Source: JACDAN01 sp963834825 (GTDB taxonomy: Bacteria > Actinomycetota > Thermoleophilia > Gaiellales > Gaiellaceae). Taken from it: 64,000 nt of DNA. Every line of letters starts with the position of its first letter. The first letter of the stretch is position 1. The DNA lies in the NCBI GenBank assembly GCA_963834825.1, contig CAWICZ010000015.1, positions 186,001-250,000 of the forward strand, read 5' to 3'. Under the pieces are notes generated by a model. That model was given only the letters and a program-made list of their open reading frames with translations, searched no databases and was not told the DNA's origin. The position numbers were made by a program, and so were the translations under genes. Of the stretch, positions 35,523 to 43,671 are shown in pieces.

Positions 35523-35998
35523 AGGCGGCCGTCCTGACGATTTCGGACGGCGTCGCCCGCGGCGAGCGGGCCGACGAGAGCGGCGCGCTCCTGGCGGAGC
35601 TGTTGACGGCAGACGGGTACGAGGTGGTCAGGCGGGTCGTCGCCGACGAGCGGAGCGAGATCGCGGAGGCGATCGAGGAGCTGAGCGACGAGGCGCCGCT
35701 CGTGCTGACGACGGGCGGCACCGGTGTTGCGCCGCGCGATGTCACGCCGGAGGCGACCGCCTCAGTGCTGGAACGCCAGGTTCCCGGCATCTCCGAGGCC
35801 CTGCGGGCCGACTCCGCGCGCAAAACGCCGCACGGCCTGCTCTCGCGGGGTGTCGCCGGCATCCGCGGTCAGACGCTCGTGGTCAACCTGCCGGGCTCGC
35901 CGGGCGGCTCCCGCGATGGGTTCGCCGTCCTGCAGCCGGCACTCACGCACGCCCTCACGCTCCTGGCCGGGGTGCAGGGCGGACACCAACAGACGTGA
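35519..35998 (+). CDS. molybdopterin adenylyltransferase, MogA/MoaB family
   Basis: 159 residues. LTISDGVARGERADESGALL, VLTTGGTGVAPRDVTPEAT and VNLPGSPGGSRDGF match the family that adenylates molybdopterin before MoeA acts. GTG start coupled to moaC. MogA versus MoaB cannot be settled by eye. Confidence 0.92.
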   Translation: MKAAVLTISDGVARGERADESGALLAELLTADGYEVVRRVVADERSEIAEAIEELSDEAPLVLTTGGTGVAPRDVTPEATASVLERQVPGISEALRADSARKTPHGLLSRGVAGIRGQTLVVNLPGSPGGSRDGFAVLQPALTHALTLLAGVQGGHQQT

Positions 35999-36125
35999 TC
36001 GGCAGCGGCGACCGGCGCACTTTCGGCGCAAATGCGTGTCCCAGCCGTGCGCCGCACCCGGCTACGATCGCAGCGGGGAGGAGGTCGGAGGCCCCGGAGC
36101 ACACCGACGTGGGAGCCTCGCAGCG

Positions 36126-36719
36126 ATGATCCGCGCCCGCGGCCTTGGTCGGCGCTTCGGCGACAAGCGTGCCCTCGCCGGAGTCGACGTCGATGTCGAG
36201 CGCGGCGAGTTCCTCCTCGTGACCGGGCCGAACGGTGCCGGGAAGACGACGCTCCTGCGGTTGTTCGCCGGCCTGCTCGTTCCCACCGCCGGCGAGCTCG
36301 ACGTGACGATTGACCGCGCGCGGGTCGGCTTCCTCGCCCACGAGCCGCTCGTGTACAGCGAGCTGACGCCGCTCGAGAATCTCGACCTCTACGGCCGCCT
36401 CTACCGGATCCCTGAGCGCCGCGAGCGGATCGGAATGCTCCTCGAGCGCTTCGGGCTCTGGGATGCCCGCGGCGAGTTGACCGGCGATCTCTCGCGCGGG
36501 ACGCTCCAGCGCTTGGCCCTTTGTCGAACCCTGCTCCATGAGCCCGACCTGCTGCTGTTGGACGAGCCGTTCAGCGCGCTCGACGCGACCGGGACCGAGC
36601 TGCTCCTCGACGAGCTGGCCCGCCTGATGGAGGAGCGTCGGACGATCGTCATCTCGAGTCACCAGCCCGAGCGGCTCGGCGACCGGCCCACGTCACGGCT
36701 CGTGCTGGCGACCGCGTGA
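36126..36719 (+). CDS. ccmA: cytochrome c biogenesis ABC ATPase CcmA
   Basis: 197 residues. Walker A TGPNGAGKTTLLRLFAG, signature LSRGTLQRLALCRTLLHEPD (degenerate LSxGxxQR), Walker B LLLLDEPFSALD. With CcmB it forms the ATP-driven part of the system I haem-handling complex. First gene of an eight-gene coupled operon. The ~127 bp before it holds a possible -10 (TACGAT, about 36063) and GGGGAGGAGG. Confidence 0.88.
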   Translation: MIRARGLGRRFGDKRALAGVDVDVERGEFLLVTGPNGAGKTTLLRLFAGLLVPTAGELDVTIDRARVGFLAHEPLVYSELTPLENLDLYGRLYRIPERRERIGMLLERFGLWDARGELTGDLSRGTLQRLALCRTLLHEPDLLLLDEPFSALDATGTELLLDELARLMEERRTIVISSHQPERLGDRPTSRLVLATA

Positions 36720-37357
36720 GCGCGTACTTCTCCGACGTCGCGGCGCTCGCCCGCAAGGATCTCCTCGTCGAGCTGCGCTCGCGGGACACGGTTCCGGCGA
36801 TGCTGCTCTTCGTCGTCGGCGCCCTGGTCGTCTTCCATTTCGCACTCGCCGAGGATTCGTCTCGCGTCGCCGCCGCGGGCATGCTCTGGATCGCACTGCT
36901 CTTCACTGCGCTGCTCGCGCTCGTCCGGGCCTTCGTCGCCGAGCGCGAAGGCACGGTCATCGACGGCCTCCTGCTGGCGCCGTGTGACCGCAGCGCGATC
37001 TGGCTCGGAAAAGCGCTCAGCGTCTTCGTCTTCCTCACGTTCGCAGAGGCCGTCGCGCTGGCGGCGTTCGGGCTGCTTTACGAGCCCGTGACGTGGGAGC
37101 TGATCGCCGGCGTCGCCCTCGCAAACGTCGGGATCGCCGCCGTCGGGACCCTGCTCGGCGCGATGGCCGCTGCCGCCCGTGCGCGCGAGCTCCTGCTGCC
37201 ATTGCTCTTCCTGCCGCTCGCGATCCCGCTGATCGTCGGCGGGGTGGGCGCCACGCTGTCCGACGATCCCGCCCGCTACCTCGGCTTCCTGGCGCTGTAC
37301 GACCTCATCTTTGCGATTCTCTCCTGGGCAAGCTTTGAGTACGTGGTTACGGAATAA
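36716..37357 (+). CDS. ccmB: haem exporter membrane protein CcmB
   Basis: 213 residues with six membrane helices. DVAALARKDLLVELRSRDTVPAMLLF and EREGTVIDGLLLAPCDRSAIWLGKAL match CcmB. GTG start overlaps the ccmA stop by four bases. Confidence 0.9.
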   Translation: MSAYFSDVAALARKDLLVELRSRDTVPAMLLFVVGALVVFHFALAEDSSRVAAAGMLWIALLFTALLALVRAFVAEREGTVIDGLLLAPCDRSAIWLGKALSVFVFLTFAEAVALAAFGLLYEPVTWELIAGVALANVGIAAVGTLLGAMAAAARARELLLPLLFLPLAIPLIVGGVGATLSDDPARYLGFLALYDLIFAILSWASFEYVVTE

Positions 37358-38027
37358 CGGCCCGGCCGTCCTCTCACTCGCCGCGGCGGTGCTGCTCATC
37401 GCCGGGCTAGGCCTGGCGCTGCTCTGGGTCCCAGAGGACGCCGACCAGGGGCCGAGCCAGCGGATCTTCTACATCCACGTGCCGGTCGCGCTGACCGCCT
37501 ACGCCTGCTTCGCGTGGGCTGCCTGGAAGGCGTTCCGCCTGCTCTGGAAGCGGGACGAGCGCGCCGACCTCGAGAGTTACACCGCGGTGCACATGGGCGT
37601 GATTTTCGGCGTCCTGACTCTCGTGACCGGGTCGATCTGGGCGAAGATCTCGTGGGGAGTCTGGTGGACTTGGAGCGAGCGACAGCTCGTCCTGTTTCTG
37701 ATCCTCTTCCTCTTCTACTCGGCCTACTTCATGCTTAGGTACGCGACCGAGCCCGGCCCGCGCCGCGCCCGGACGTCGGCCGTCTACGCGCTGTTCGGCG
37801 TCGTCCTGCTCCCCGTCAGCTTCCTTGCAATTAGGCTCGCCGAGCAGGTCCTGCACCCGGCGCCGCTGTTCAACCGCGACGGCCCCCAGATGTCGGCCTC
37901 GATGTTCTTCACGTTCTGTGTCTGCCTCGCGGCGATGTTGACGCTCGCCGGCGCGCTCTATCGCATCGAGCTCACGGGCAAGCGCGTGGATGCGACGCTC
38001 CGCGAGCTGCGGGAGCGCCTGACATGA
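37335..38027 (+). CDS. ccmC: cytochrome c maturation protein CcmC
   Basis: 230 residues with six membrane helices. It carries GPSQRIFYIHVPVALTAYACF and the tryptophan-rich haem-binding loop WGVWWTWSERQLVLFLILFL. It presents haem to CcmE. TTG 37335 is chosen (overlapping ccmB by 23 bases) because it directly precedes STWLRNNGPAV; a 37311 start adds eight residues. Confidence 0.88.
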   Translation: MSTWLRNNGPAVLSLAAAVLLIAGLGLALLWVPEDADQGPSQRIFYIHVPVALTAYACFAWAAWKAFRLLWKRDERADLESYTAVHMGVIFGVLTLVTGSIWAKISWGVWWTWSERQLVLFLILFLFYSAYFMLRYATEPGPRRARTSAVYALFGVVLLPVSFLAIRLAEQVLHPAPLFNRDGPQMSASMFFTFCVCLAAMLTLAGALYRIELTGKRVDATLRELRERLT

Positions 38028-38176
38028 GTACCGGGGAGAAGTACCTCGCGGCCGCGTACCTGGTCCTCTTCGCGGCCGTGTTGATCTACGTCATCCTGAT
38101 TGCCCTCAAGCTGACCCGGATCGAGCGCGAGCTCACGGAACTGGCCCGGCTTGCGGAGGAGCGGCGAAGTGGCTGA
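38024..38176 (+). CDS. CcmD-like small membrane protein
   Basis: 50 residues in an ATGA overlap with ccmC. One membrane helix (AAAYLVLFAAVLIYVILIAL) is followed by a charged helix (TRIERELTELARLAEERRSG). Size, topology and position between ccmC and the next ccm/hem gene fit CcmD, which stabilises CcmABC and releases holo-CcmE. Sequence motifs in this family are weak, so the call rests on context. Confidence 0.8.
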   Translation: MSTGEKYLAAAYLVLFAAVLIYVILIALKLTRIERELTELARLAEERRSG

Positions 38177-38948
38177 GCTCCTGGTCTGGCCGGCCATGCT
38201 CGCTTACGGCGAGGCGGCCGTCGCCTACGCCGGAAATGCCCGCAGGCCTGGTTCGCTCGGGCGCCTCGCAACCTGGGGCGTGCGGCTGGGGTGGCTCGCG
38301 CAGACCGCGCTGCTCGTCGTTCAGGCTGAGCGAGCCGACGGTTTCCCCTGGAGCACGTGGGCGGCGTCGCTCAACCTGTTCGTCTGGCTCGTCGTCGGCG
38401 CCTACCTGATCTGGGGCTGCTCCCCCCGCTTCCGGCTTCTCGGGCTCGCGGTCATGCCGGTGGCGGCCGGACTGCTGGGCCTCTCGTATGCAGCGGGCGG
38501 AACGACCTCGAGCGCTCACACCGCCTGGCACGACGTGCTGCTCGTCGTCCACGTCGCGTTCGTTCTGACGGCCTTCGCCGGGTTCACGGTCGCCGGGGGA
38601 CTGGCCGGGCTCGAGCTCTGGCAGGAGCGGCTGCTCAAAAAGCATCGCGCGGGGATCCTTCGTCTCCGGCTGCCGTCGGTCGTGGCCCTCGACCGGTTGA
38701 CGGTCGCGACCATCGCCGTCTCGCTTGCCGCGCTGACGATCGGGCTCATCCCGGGCTTCGTGCGCATCACCGACCACGGGCTCGACGCGCTGATGGCCGG
38801 GACGATCGCGGCCTGGCTGCTCTACGCGACAGTCCTCTATCTGCGCGTCCGGTCCGGACGGCGCGCGACGGCCGCACGGCTCGCACTCGTCGGTCTCGCC
38901 GCGGTGTTCATCCTCCAACTCGGCCTACTCGCCACCCACGTCGCATGA
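38169..38948 (+). CDS. HemX/CcsA-family membrane protein
   Basis: 259 residues, about eight membrane helices, with conserved histidines (HTAWHDVLLVVHVAF). The tryptophan-rich WWD loop of true CcsA/CcmF is not visible and hemA follows, so it fits HemX, which modulates glutamyl-tRNA reductase level in Bacillus. GTG 38169 overlaps the CcmD-like gene by eight bases. Confidence 0.78.
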   Translation: MAELLVWPAMLAYGEAAVAYAGNARRPGSLGRLATWGVRLGWLAQTALLVVQAERADGFPWSTWAASLNLFVWLVVGAYLIWGCSPRFRLLGLAVMPVAAGLLGLSYAAGGTTSSAHTAWHDVLLVVHVAFVLTAFAGFTVAGGLAGLELWQERLLKKHRAGILRLRLPSVVALDRLTVATIAVSLAALTIGLIPGFVRITDHGLDALMAGTIAAWLLYATVLYLRVRSGRRATAARLALVGLAAVFILQLGLLATHVA

Positions 38949-40171
38949 GGCTGCTGCTCGTCGGCACATCGCACCGCCTGGCGCCCGTCGAGGTTCGGGA
39001 GCGGGTCGCGGTCGACCCCGACGGCGCCGCGGCGCTCGGGGCGGCGCTCGCGGACGGCGGGGAAGCAGTCTGCCTCTCTACGTGCAACCGGACGGAGATC
39101 TACCTCGCCGCCGACGATCCAGGCGAAGCCGATCAGCGCGTCATCGCGACGTTGTCCGAGCTCGCAGCGGTCGAGCCCCGAGAGCTCGAGCCCTACCTCT
39201 ATCGACTCCAAGACGACGCGGCGGCCGTCCACCTCTTCCGGGTCGCGGCGGGGCTCGACTCGCTCGTTCCCGGCGAGGGACAGATCCTCGGGCAGGTTCG
39301 AATCGCGTTCGAGCGCGGGTCGCCCGGCCCTCTTCTCGACCGGCTCTTCAGCCACGCCCTGCACGCGGGGAAGCGGGTGCGGACCGACACGGCGATTGCG
39401 GAGAGCCCGGGGACGACCTCCTCGGCCGCGGCTGCGCTCGCCGCGCAGGTCTTCGGTGACTTGACGGGCTCACAGATCGCGATCGTCGGCGCGGGGAAGA
39501 TCGGGACCCTGGCGGCCAGACGGCTGCTCAAGCGAGGCGCGCAGCTGACGTTCGTCGCCAACAGGAGCTCCGTGCGCGGCGAGCAGCTCACTGAACGGCT
39601 CGGCGGTGTCTCGGTTCCGCTCGAGCGGATCGGCGAGGCGCTCGAGCTCGTCGACATCCTGGTCTCCTCGACCAGCGCACCGGAGCTCGTCCTCGCGCAG
39701 GACGACGTGGCCGCAGCGCTGCCGGCCCGGAAGGGACGCCCGCTGCTCCTGATCGATCTCGCCGTTCCGCGCGACCTCGATCCGACGATCAACGACCTCG
39801 CCGATTGCTACCTGTACGACATCGACGACCTCGAGGCGGTCGTTCGGGAGACGTTGGCGGGCCGCGAGGATGAGTTCGCGAAGGCGGAGGCGATCGCCGT
39901 CGCGGAGGGCCAGCGGTTCAACGACTGGCTGGCCACTCGCGACGTTGTGCCCGCGATCAGGTCGGTCCGAGAGCGCGCGGAGGCGATCCGGCGCGGCGAG
40001 CTCGCGAAAGCGAGCCCGCGCCTGGCGGGGCTCTCCGAGCGAGAGCGAGAGGCCGTCGATTCGCTGACGAGCCGGATCGTCAACAAGCTTCTGCACGAGC
40101 CGATCCTTCACCTCAAGGAAGCGGCCACCGCCGAGAACCGCCGTGGTCCTGAGAATCGGGTCGAGGGGTAG
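38945..40171 (+). CDS. hemA: glutamyl-tRNA reductase
   Basis: 408 residues. GTSHRLAPVEVRERVAV, catalytic Cys47 in LSTCNRTEIYLA, GEGQILGQVRIAFE, the NADPH site IAIVGAGKIGTLAARRL, and a C-terminal dimerisation domain (LTSRIVNKLLHEPILHLKE). Commits glutamate to tetrapyrroles. ATG overlaps the HemX stop. Confidence 0.96.
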   Translation: MRLLLVGTSHRLAPVEVRERVAVDPDGAAALGAALADGGEAVCLSTCNRTEIYLAADDPGEADQRVIATLSELAAVEPRELEPYLYRLQDDAAAVHLFRVAAGLDSLVPGEGQILGQVRIAFERGSPGPLLDRLFSHALHAGKRVRTDTAIAESPGTTSSAAAALAAQVFGDLTGSQIAIVGAGKIGTLAARRLLKRGAQLTFVANRSSVRGEQLTERLGGVSVPLERIGEALELVDILVSSTSAPELVLAQDDVAAALPARKGRPLLLIDLAVPRDLDPTINDLADCYLYDIDDLEAVVRETLAGREDEFAKAEAIAVAEGQRFNDWLATRDVVPAIRSVRERAEAIRRGELAKASPRLAGLSEREREAVDSLTSRIVNKLLHEPILHLKEAATAENRRGPENRVEG

Positions 40172-40988
40172 CCGGCTCGCGCTGACGCAGGCCGAGCTCG
40201 CGGTCGAGCGTCTGCGGAGCCCGGGGGTCGAGTTCGCGCTCGTGCCGGTGACGACGGCCGGCGACCGCGATCGCAGCAAGCCGTTCGGCGAGATCGGCAG
40301 CCGGGGGGTGTTCGTGAAGGAGCTCGAGGAAGCGCTCCTCGCTCGCCGAGTGGACGTTGCCGTTCACTCGGCGAAAGACATGACGTCGACCGATACGGCT
40401 GGGCTCACCGTGGGGGCGTATCTCTCGCGTGAGGACCCGAGGGATGCGCTGTGCGGGGCCTCCGAGCTCACGGCCGGGCTGCGGATCGGGACGGCGTCGG
40501 TCCGTCGTCGCGCCCAGTTGCTCGCGCTGCAGCCCGGGCTGCGGATCGAGCCGTTGCGGGGCAACATCGACACCCGGCTGCGGAAGCGGGGCGAGCGAGG
40601 CCTGGACGCGGTCGTGCTGGCGGCCTGCGGCCTCGACCGTCTCGGCCTCGCGGACGAGATCGGCCGGCGGCTCGAGCCCGACGAGCTCCTCCCGGAGGCG
40701 GGCCAAGGCGCGCTGGCGCTCCAGGTCCGCGCCGGAGAGGAGTCACTCGTCGAACGGGCCGACGATCCCGAGACCCGGCGGCGCGTCGAGGCCGAGCGCG
40801 CCTGCGTTGCCGCCGTCGGCGGCGGTTGCCTGGCCCCGGTCGCCGCCCACCACGACGGCACGACCCTGACCGCCCTCGTTGCCGACGAAGACGGCGTGTG
40901 GCTGGAGCGCCGGTCGGGCGCCGATCCCGCCGCTCTCGGCCGCGAGCTCGCGCGGATCGCGGATGCGCATCGCACTGACGCGGCCTGA
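40143..40988 (+). CDS. hemC: porphobilinogen deaminase (hydroxymethylbilane synthase)
   Basis: 281 residues. LRIGSRGSRLALTQA, VDVAVHSAKDM, RIGTASVRRRAQLL, EAGQGALALQVR and the dipyrromethane-cofactor Cys229 (GGGCLAPV) are all present. It overlaps hemA by 29 bases and hemD by 26. Confidence 0.96.
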   Translation: MVLRIGSRGSRLALTQAELAVERLRSPGVEFALVPVTTAGDRDRSKPFGEIGSRGVFVKELEEALLARRVDVAVHSAKDMTSTDTAGLTVGAYLSREDPRDALCGASELTAGLRIGTASVRRRAQLLALQPGLRIEPLRGNIDTRLRKRGERGLDAVVLAACGLDRLGLADEIGRRLEPDELLPEAGQGALALQVRAGEESLVERADDPETRRRVEAERACVAAVGGGCLAPVAAHHDGTTLTALVADEDGVWLERRSGADPAALGRELARIADAHRTDAA

Positions 40989-41589
40989 GGGCCAGAACGA
41001 GGAGCTGGCGTCTCGACTGCAGGCGCTCGGCCACGAGGTCGTCGTCTGCCCGCTGATCGCGATCGAGCCGCTCGGCGACGAGCCGATCGAGCTGGAGGGC
41101 TTCGACTGGCTGATCGTCACGAGCGCGAACGCAGCGCGAGAGTTGCGGCGTCGCGGCCGGGGCCGGGCACGACAGGTCGCGGCGATCGGTCATGCCACGG
41201 CAGAAGCGTTCGGCGGCGCCGATCTCGTGCCTGAGGTCTCGACGCAGGAGGGTCTCCTCGCAACGTTCCCGCGACCTGCCGGACGTGTTCTCTTCGCGGC
41301 CGCGGAGGGAGCCCGGCGGCTGCTCGTGGATGAGCTCGGCGCGGAGTTCGTCCCGCTCTACCGCACGCGGGCACTCAGGCCCGACGGTCCGATCGAGGCG
41401 GATCTGACGGTGCTCGCCTCCCCCTCGGCCGCCCGCTCGCTTGCCGCGCTCGGCCTCAGCGGGCCTGTCGTCTCGATCGGTCCCGAGACGACCGCCGCTG
41501 CGCGGGAGCTGGGCGTCGATGTCGTCGAGGAGGCTTCGCCGCACGATCTCGAAGGGCTCGTCGCCGCCGTTCGCAGAGCAACCAGTTAG
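40963..41589 (+). CDS. hemD: uroporphyrinogen-III synthase
   Basis: 208 residues, slightly short for the family. MRIALTRPEGQNEELASRLQ, FDWLIVTSANAARELRR, VAAIGHATAEAFGG and SIGPETTAAARELG fit HemD. It closes hydroxymethylbilane to uroporphyrinogen III. Last gene of the ccm-hem operon. Confidence 0.9.
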   Translation: MRIALTRPEGQNEELASRLQALGHEVVVCPLIAIEPLGDEPIELEGFDWLIVTSANAARELRRRGRGRARQVAAIGHATAEAFGGADLVPEVSTQEGLLATFPRPAGRVLFAAAEGARRLLVDELGAEFVPLYRTRALRPDGPIEADLTVLASPSAARSLAALGLSGPVVSIGPETTAAARELGVDVVEEASPHDLEGLVAAVRRATS

Positions 41590-41601
41590 CGTCCTCCCCT
41601 G

Positions 41602-42408
41602 GTGGTCATTACGTTTCTGTCGGACTTCGGGCTCGCCGACGACTTCGTCGGGACGTGCCACGGCGTGATCAAGCGGATCGCGCCGGACGCTGACGTGATC
41701 GACATCACGCACGGGATTGAGCCGCAGAGCGTCCTCCAGGGCGCCGTCGTGCTCGCCAGCACGCTGCCCTACATGCCGGAGGGGGTACACCTCGCTGTCG
41801 TCGATCCCGGCGTCGGCTCGCCGCGGCGGGCGCTCGTGCTGCGGACGAGCGAGGGCCGGCTCCTCGTAGGGCCGGACAACGGACTGCTCGTACCGGCCGC
41901 GGAACGGCTCGGCGGAGTGGCCGCGGCCTACGAGATCACGAACCGACGCTACGCGCTCGAGCCGGTCTCTCCGACGTTTCACGGCCGCGACATCTTCGCG
42001 CCGGCGTCTGCCTATCTCACCAACGGGCTCGATCCGGCCGAGCTCGGTCCGGCGTTCGCCGCCGACGGCCTCGTCCGACTCGAGCTCCCGGAACCCGAGA
42101 TCGGAGAGCGGCGCATTCGCGCGACGTGCCTGTACGTCGACCGGTTCGGGAACATCCAGCTCAACGTGCACGCCGATCAGGTGGAGCGACTCGGCATCGT
42201 GCCCGGCAGGCAGATCGAGGTCGAGCTGCCGATGGATCGCTTCTATGCGCTTGCCGCTCGCACCTTTGCGGAGGCGGGAACGGGAGACATCATCCTCTAC
42301 GAGGACGCCTACCGAAACATCGCACTCGCGATCTCGCGCGGCAACGCTGCCGAGACGTTCGGCGTCCGCGCCGGCACGGAGGTCCGGCTACGGGTCTCTT
42401 CGGATTGA
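41602..42408 (+). CDS. SAM hydrolase / DUF62 family (S-adenosylmethionine hydroxide adenosyltransferase)
   Basis: 268 residues. ITFLSDFGLADDFVGTCHGVIKRIAP, HLAVVDPGVGSPRRALVL and RLLVGPDNGLLVPA match the DUF62 family, which uses water to split SAM into adenosine and methionine and is related to fluorinase. The fluorinase-specific insertion is not seen. GTG start 12 bp after hemD. Confidence 0.92.
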   Translation: MVITFLSDFGLADDFVGTCHGVIKRIAPDADVIDITHGIEPQSVLQGAVVLASTLPYMPEGVHLAVVDPGVGSPRRALVLRTSEGRLLVGPDNGLLVPAAERLGGVAAAYEITNRRYALEPVSPTFHGRDIFAPASAYLTNGLDPAELGPAFAADGLVRLELPEPEIGERRIRATCLYVDRFGNIQLNVHADQVERLGIVPGRQIEVELPMDRFYALAARTFAEAGTGDIILYEDAYRNIALAISRGNAAETFGVRAGTEVRLRVSSD

Positions 42409-42998
42409 TCGGCCGGCGGTTTGCCAGGCTGGCGACGAACGTGGTCGTGCGCTGGCCGCGCCTCTGGCCGGTCTTTCGCCCGATCATCCGGACCCAGTTC
42501 GATCGGATCGCGCCGGTCTGGGACACCTTTCGGCAACCGGACACGTTCGCGCCGTACGAGGCGGCACTCGACCGCATCTCCGGCCCGGTGGAGCGTGCCC
42601 TCGATGTCGGCACCGGCACGGGCACTGGCGCTCGCGTGCTCGCGGATCGCTTCCCGACGGCCGACGTCGTGGGCGTCGACGTCGCGCCGGCGATGTTGGC
42701 GGAGGCCCGGAAGCTCGCGCCGGAGCTGTCGTTCGTCGAGGGTGACGCCGCGCACCTCCCGTTCGAGGCCGAGTCCTTCGACCTCGTCGCGAACGCGAAC
42801 ATGATTCCGTTCCTCGGTGAGGTCGCCCGCGTTCTGAAACCGGGTGGATGGACGCTCTACGCCTTCTCGGCAGGCGCGGAAACGCCGATCTGGGTCGAGC
42901 CGGCGTTCCTGCGCCGCGAGCTGGAGCGGAACGGTTTCGTGGATTTTGCGGAAATTGCCGCCGGCCGCGGGATCGCAGTCCTTGCCCGCAAGGCGTAA
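42405..42998 (+). CDS. class I SAM-dependent methyltransferase
   Basis: 197 residues from a TTG overlapping the upstream stop (TTGA). Motif I ALDVGTGTGTGARVLADRF, motif II VVGVDVAPAML, FVEGDAAHLPFEAESFDLV and RVLKPGGWTLYAFSAG. An N-terminal amphipathic stretch precedes the core. Coupling to a SAM hydrolase is curious, but the substrate is unknown. Confidence 0.87.
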   Translation: MIGRRFARLATNVVVRWPRLWPVFRPIIRTQFDRIAPVWDTFRQPDTFAPYEAALDRISGPVERALDVGTGTGTGARVLADRFPTADVVGVDVAPAMLAEARKLAPELSFVEGDAAHLPFEAESFDLVANANMIPFLGEVARVLKPGGWTLYAFSAGAETPIWVEPAFLRRELERNGFVDFAEIAAGRGIAVLARKA

Positions 42999-43074
42999 CG
43001 CCAAATAGAATTGTTGCGTAATAGGGCGTTCGCGACGCGGTTGCACCGGTCCGGACGTCCTTTTTTCGCGCTGG

Positions 43075-43080
43075 CTAAAC
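43075..43080 (+). promoter_or_regulatory. -10 box (TAAACT) before the 43.09-kb hairpin
   Basis: TAAACT fits TANNNT. It lies 13 bases before the hairpin, so transcription would begin just upstream of it. A T6 run at 43061-43066, after GGACGTCC, may instead mark the end of the upstream operon. Confidence 0.45.
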
Positions 43081-43093
43081 TGATCCGGCCCGC

Positions 43094-43186
43094 GGCGAGG
43101 TAGCTCAGTCGGTCGAGATGGCGAGGGACGGACTGAACCGGCGACACCGTGGTGTTCAGCCGGTCTCGACTACTGGCTACCTCGCC
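43094..43186 (+). ncRNA. candidate structured RNA: 93-nt long hairpin with tRNA-like 5' arm
   Basis: Arms pair as GGCGAGGTAGC/GCTACCTCGCC (43094-43104/43176-43186), CAGT/ACTG (43106-43109/43172-43175), GTCGAGA/TCTCGAC (43112-43118/43164-43170), then CTGA/TCAG and ACACC/GGTGT around a GT tip near 43150. The 5' arm GGCGAGGTAGCTCAGTCGGT reads like a tRNA acceptor and D arm, but there is no anticodon or T arm. It sits between a -10 box and the CBS gene, so it could be an untranslated leader, a free RNA or a DNA palindrome. Confidence 0.5.
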
Positions 43187-43229
43187 GACGCTCAGTCGAG
43201 CCGCCCCGACGCGACCCGGGAGGCTGCAC

Positions 43230-43661
43230 ATGAACCAGGTGAAGGAGATCCTCGACGAGAAGGGCCAGGAGGTCCTCCAGATCGAGGCCGACGTGCCGGT
43301 CATCGAGGCCGTCAAGCAGATGGTCGACGCCGGCGTCGGCTCGTTGCTCGTGGCGGAGGGCGGGAGGATCACAGGGATCTTCACCGAGCGCGACTACCTT
43401 CGCCGCATGACGCTCGAAGGGCGCGACGACGAGATCACGGCCGTTCGTGAGGTCATGTCCTCCCCGCTGATCGTCGTCACGCCGGCGACGGCGATCGACG
43501 AGTGCATGGCGCTGATGACCGACCGGCGGATCCGGCACCTCCCCGTCGTCGACGGCGGAGACGTCGTGGGCGTCGTCTCGATCGGAGACCTCGTGAAGTT
43601 CAAGTCGAAGAAGCAGAGCTTCGAGATCAAGTACCTGACCGACTACATCACGGCTCGCTGA
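43230..43661 (+). CDS. CBS-domain-pair protein
   Basis: 143 residues consisting of two CBS domains and little else: IEAVKQMVDAGVGSLLVAEG with ITGIFTERDYLRR, then ATAIDECMALMTDRRIRHLPVVDGG with VGVVSIGDLVK. Such proteins bind adenine nucleotides or SAM and regulate partners. The ATG at 43230 follows GGGAGG at good spacing. The region between 42999 and 43229 holds the hairpin described separately. Confidence 0.92.
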   Translation: MNQVKEILDEKGQEVLQIEADVPVIEAVKQMVDAGVGSLLVAEGGRITGIFTERDYLRRMTLEGRDDEITAVREVMSSPLIVVTPATAIDECMALMTDRRIRHLPVVDGGDVVGVVSIGDLVKFKSKKQSFEIKYLTDYITAR

Positions 43662-43671
43662 GGGTCGCCGC

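Noticed and set aside
43094..43186. Functional tRNA gene suggested by GGCGAGGTAGCTCAGTCGGT
   Set aside because: There is no anticodon arm or GTTCRANY T loop, and the acceptor-like stem has 11 pairs instead of 7. Kept as a hairpin element instead.
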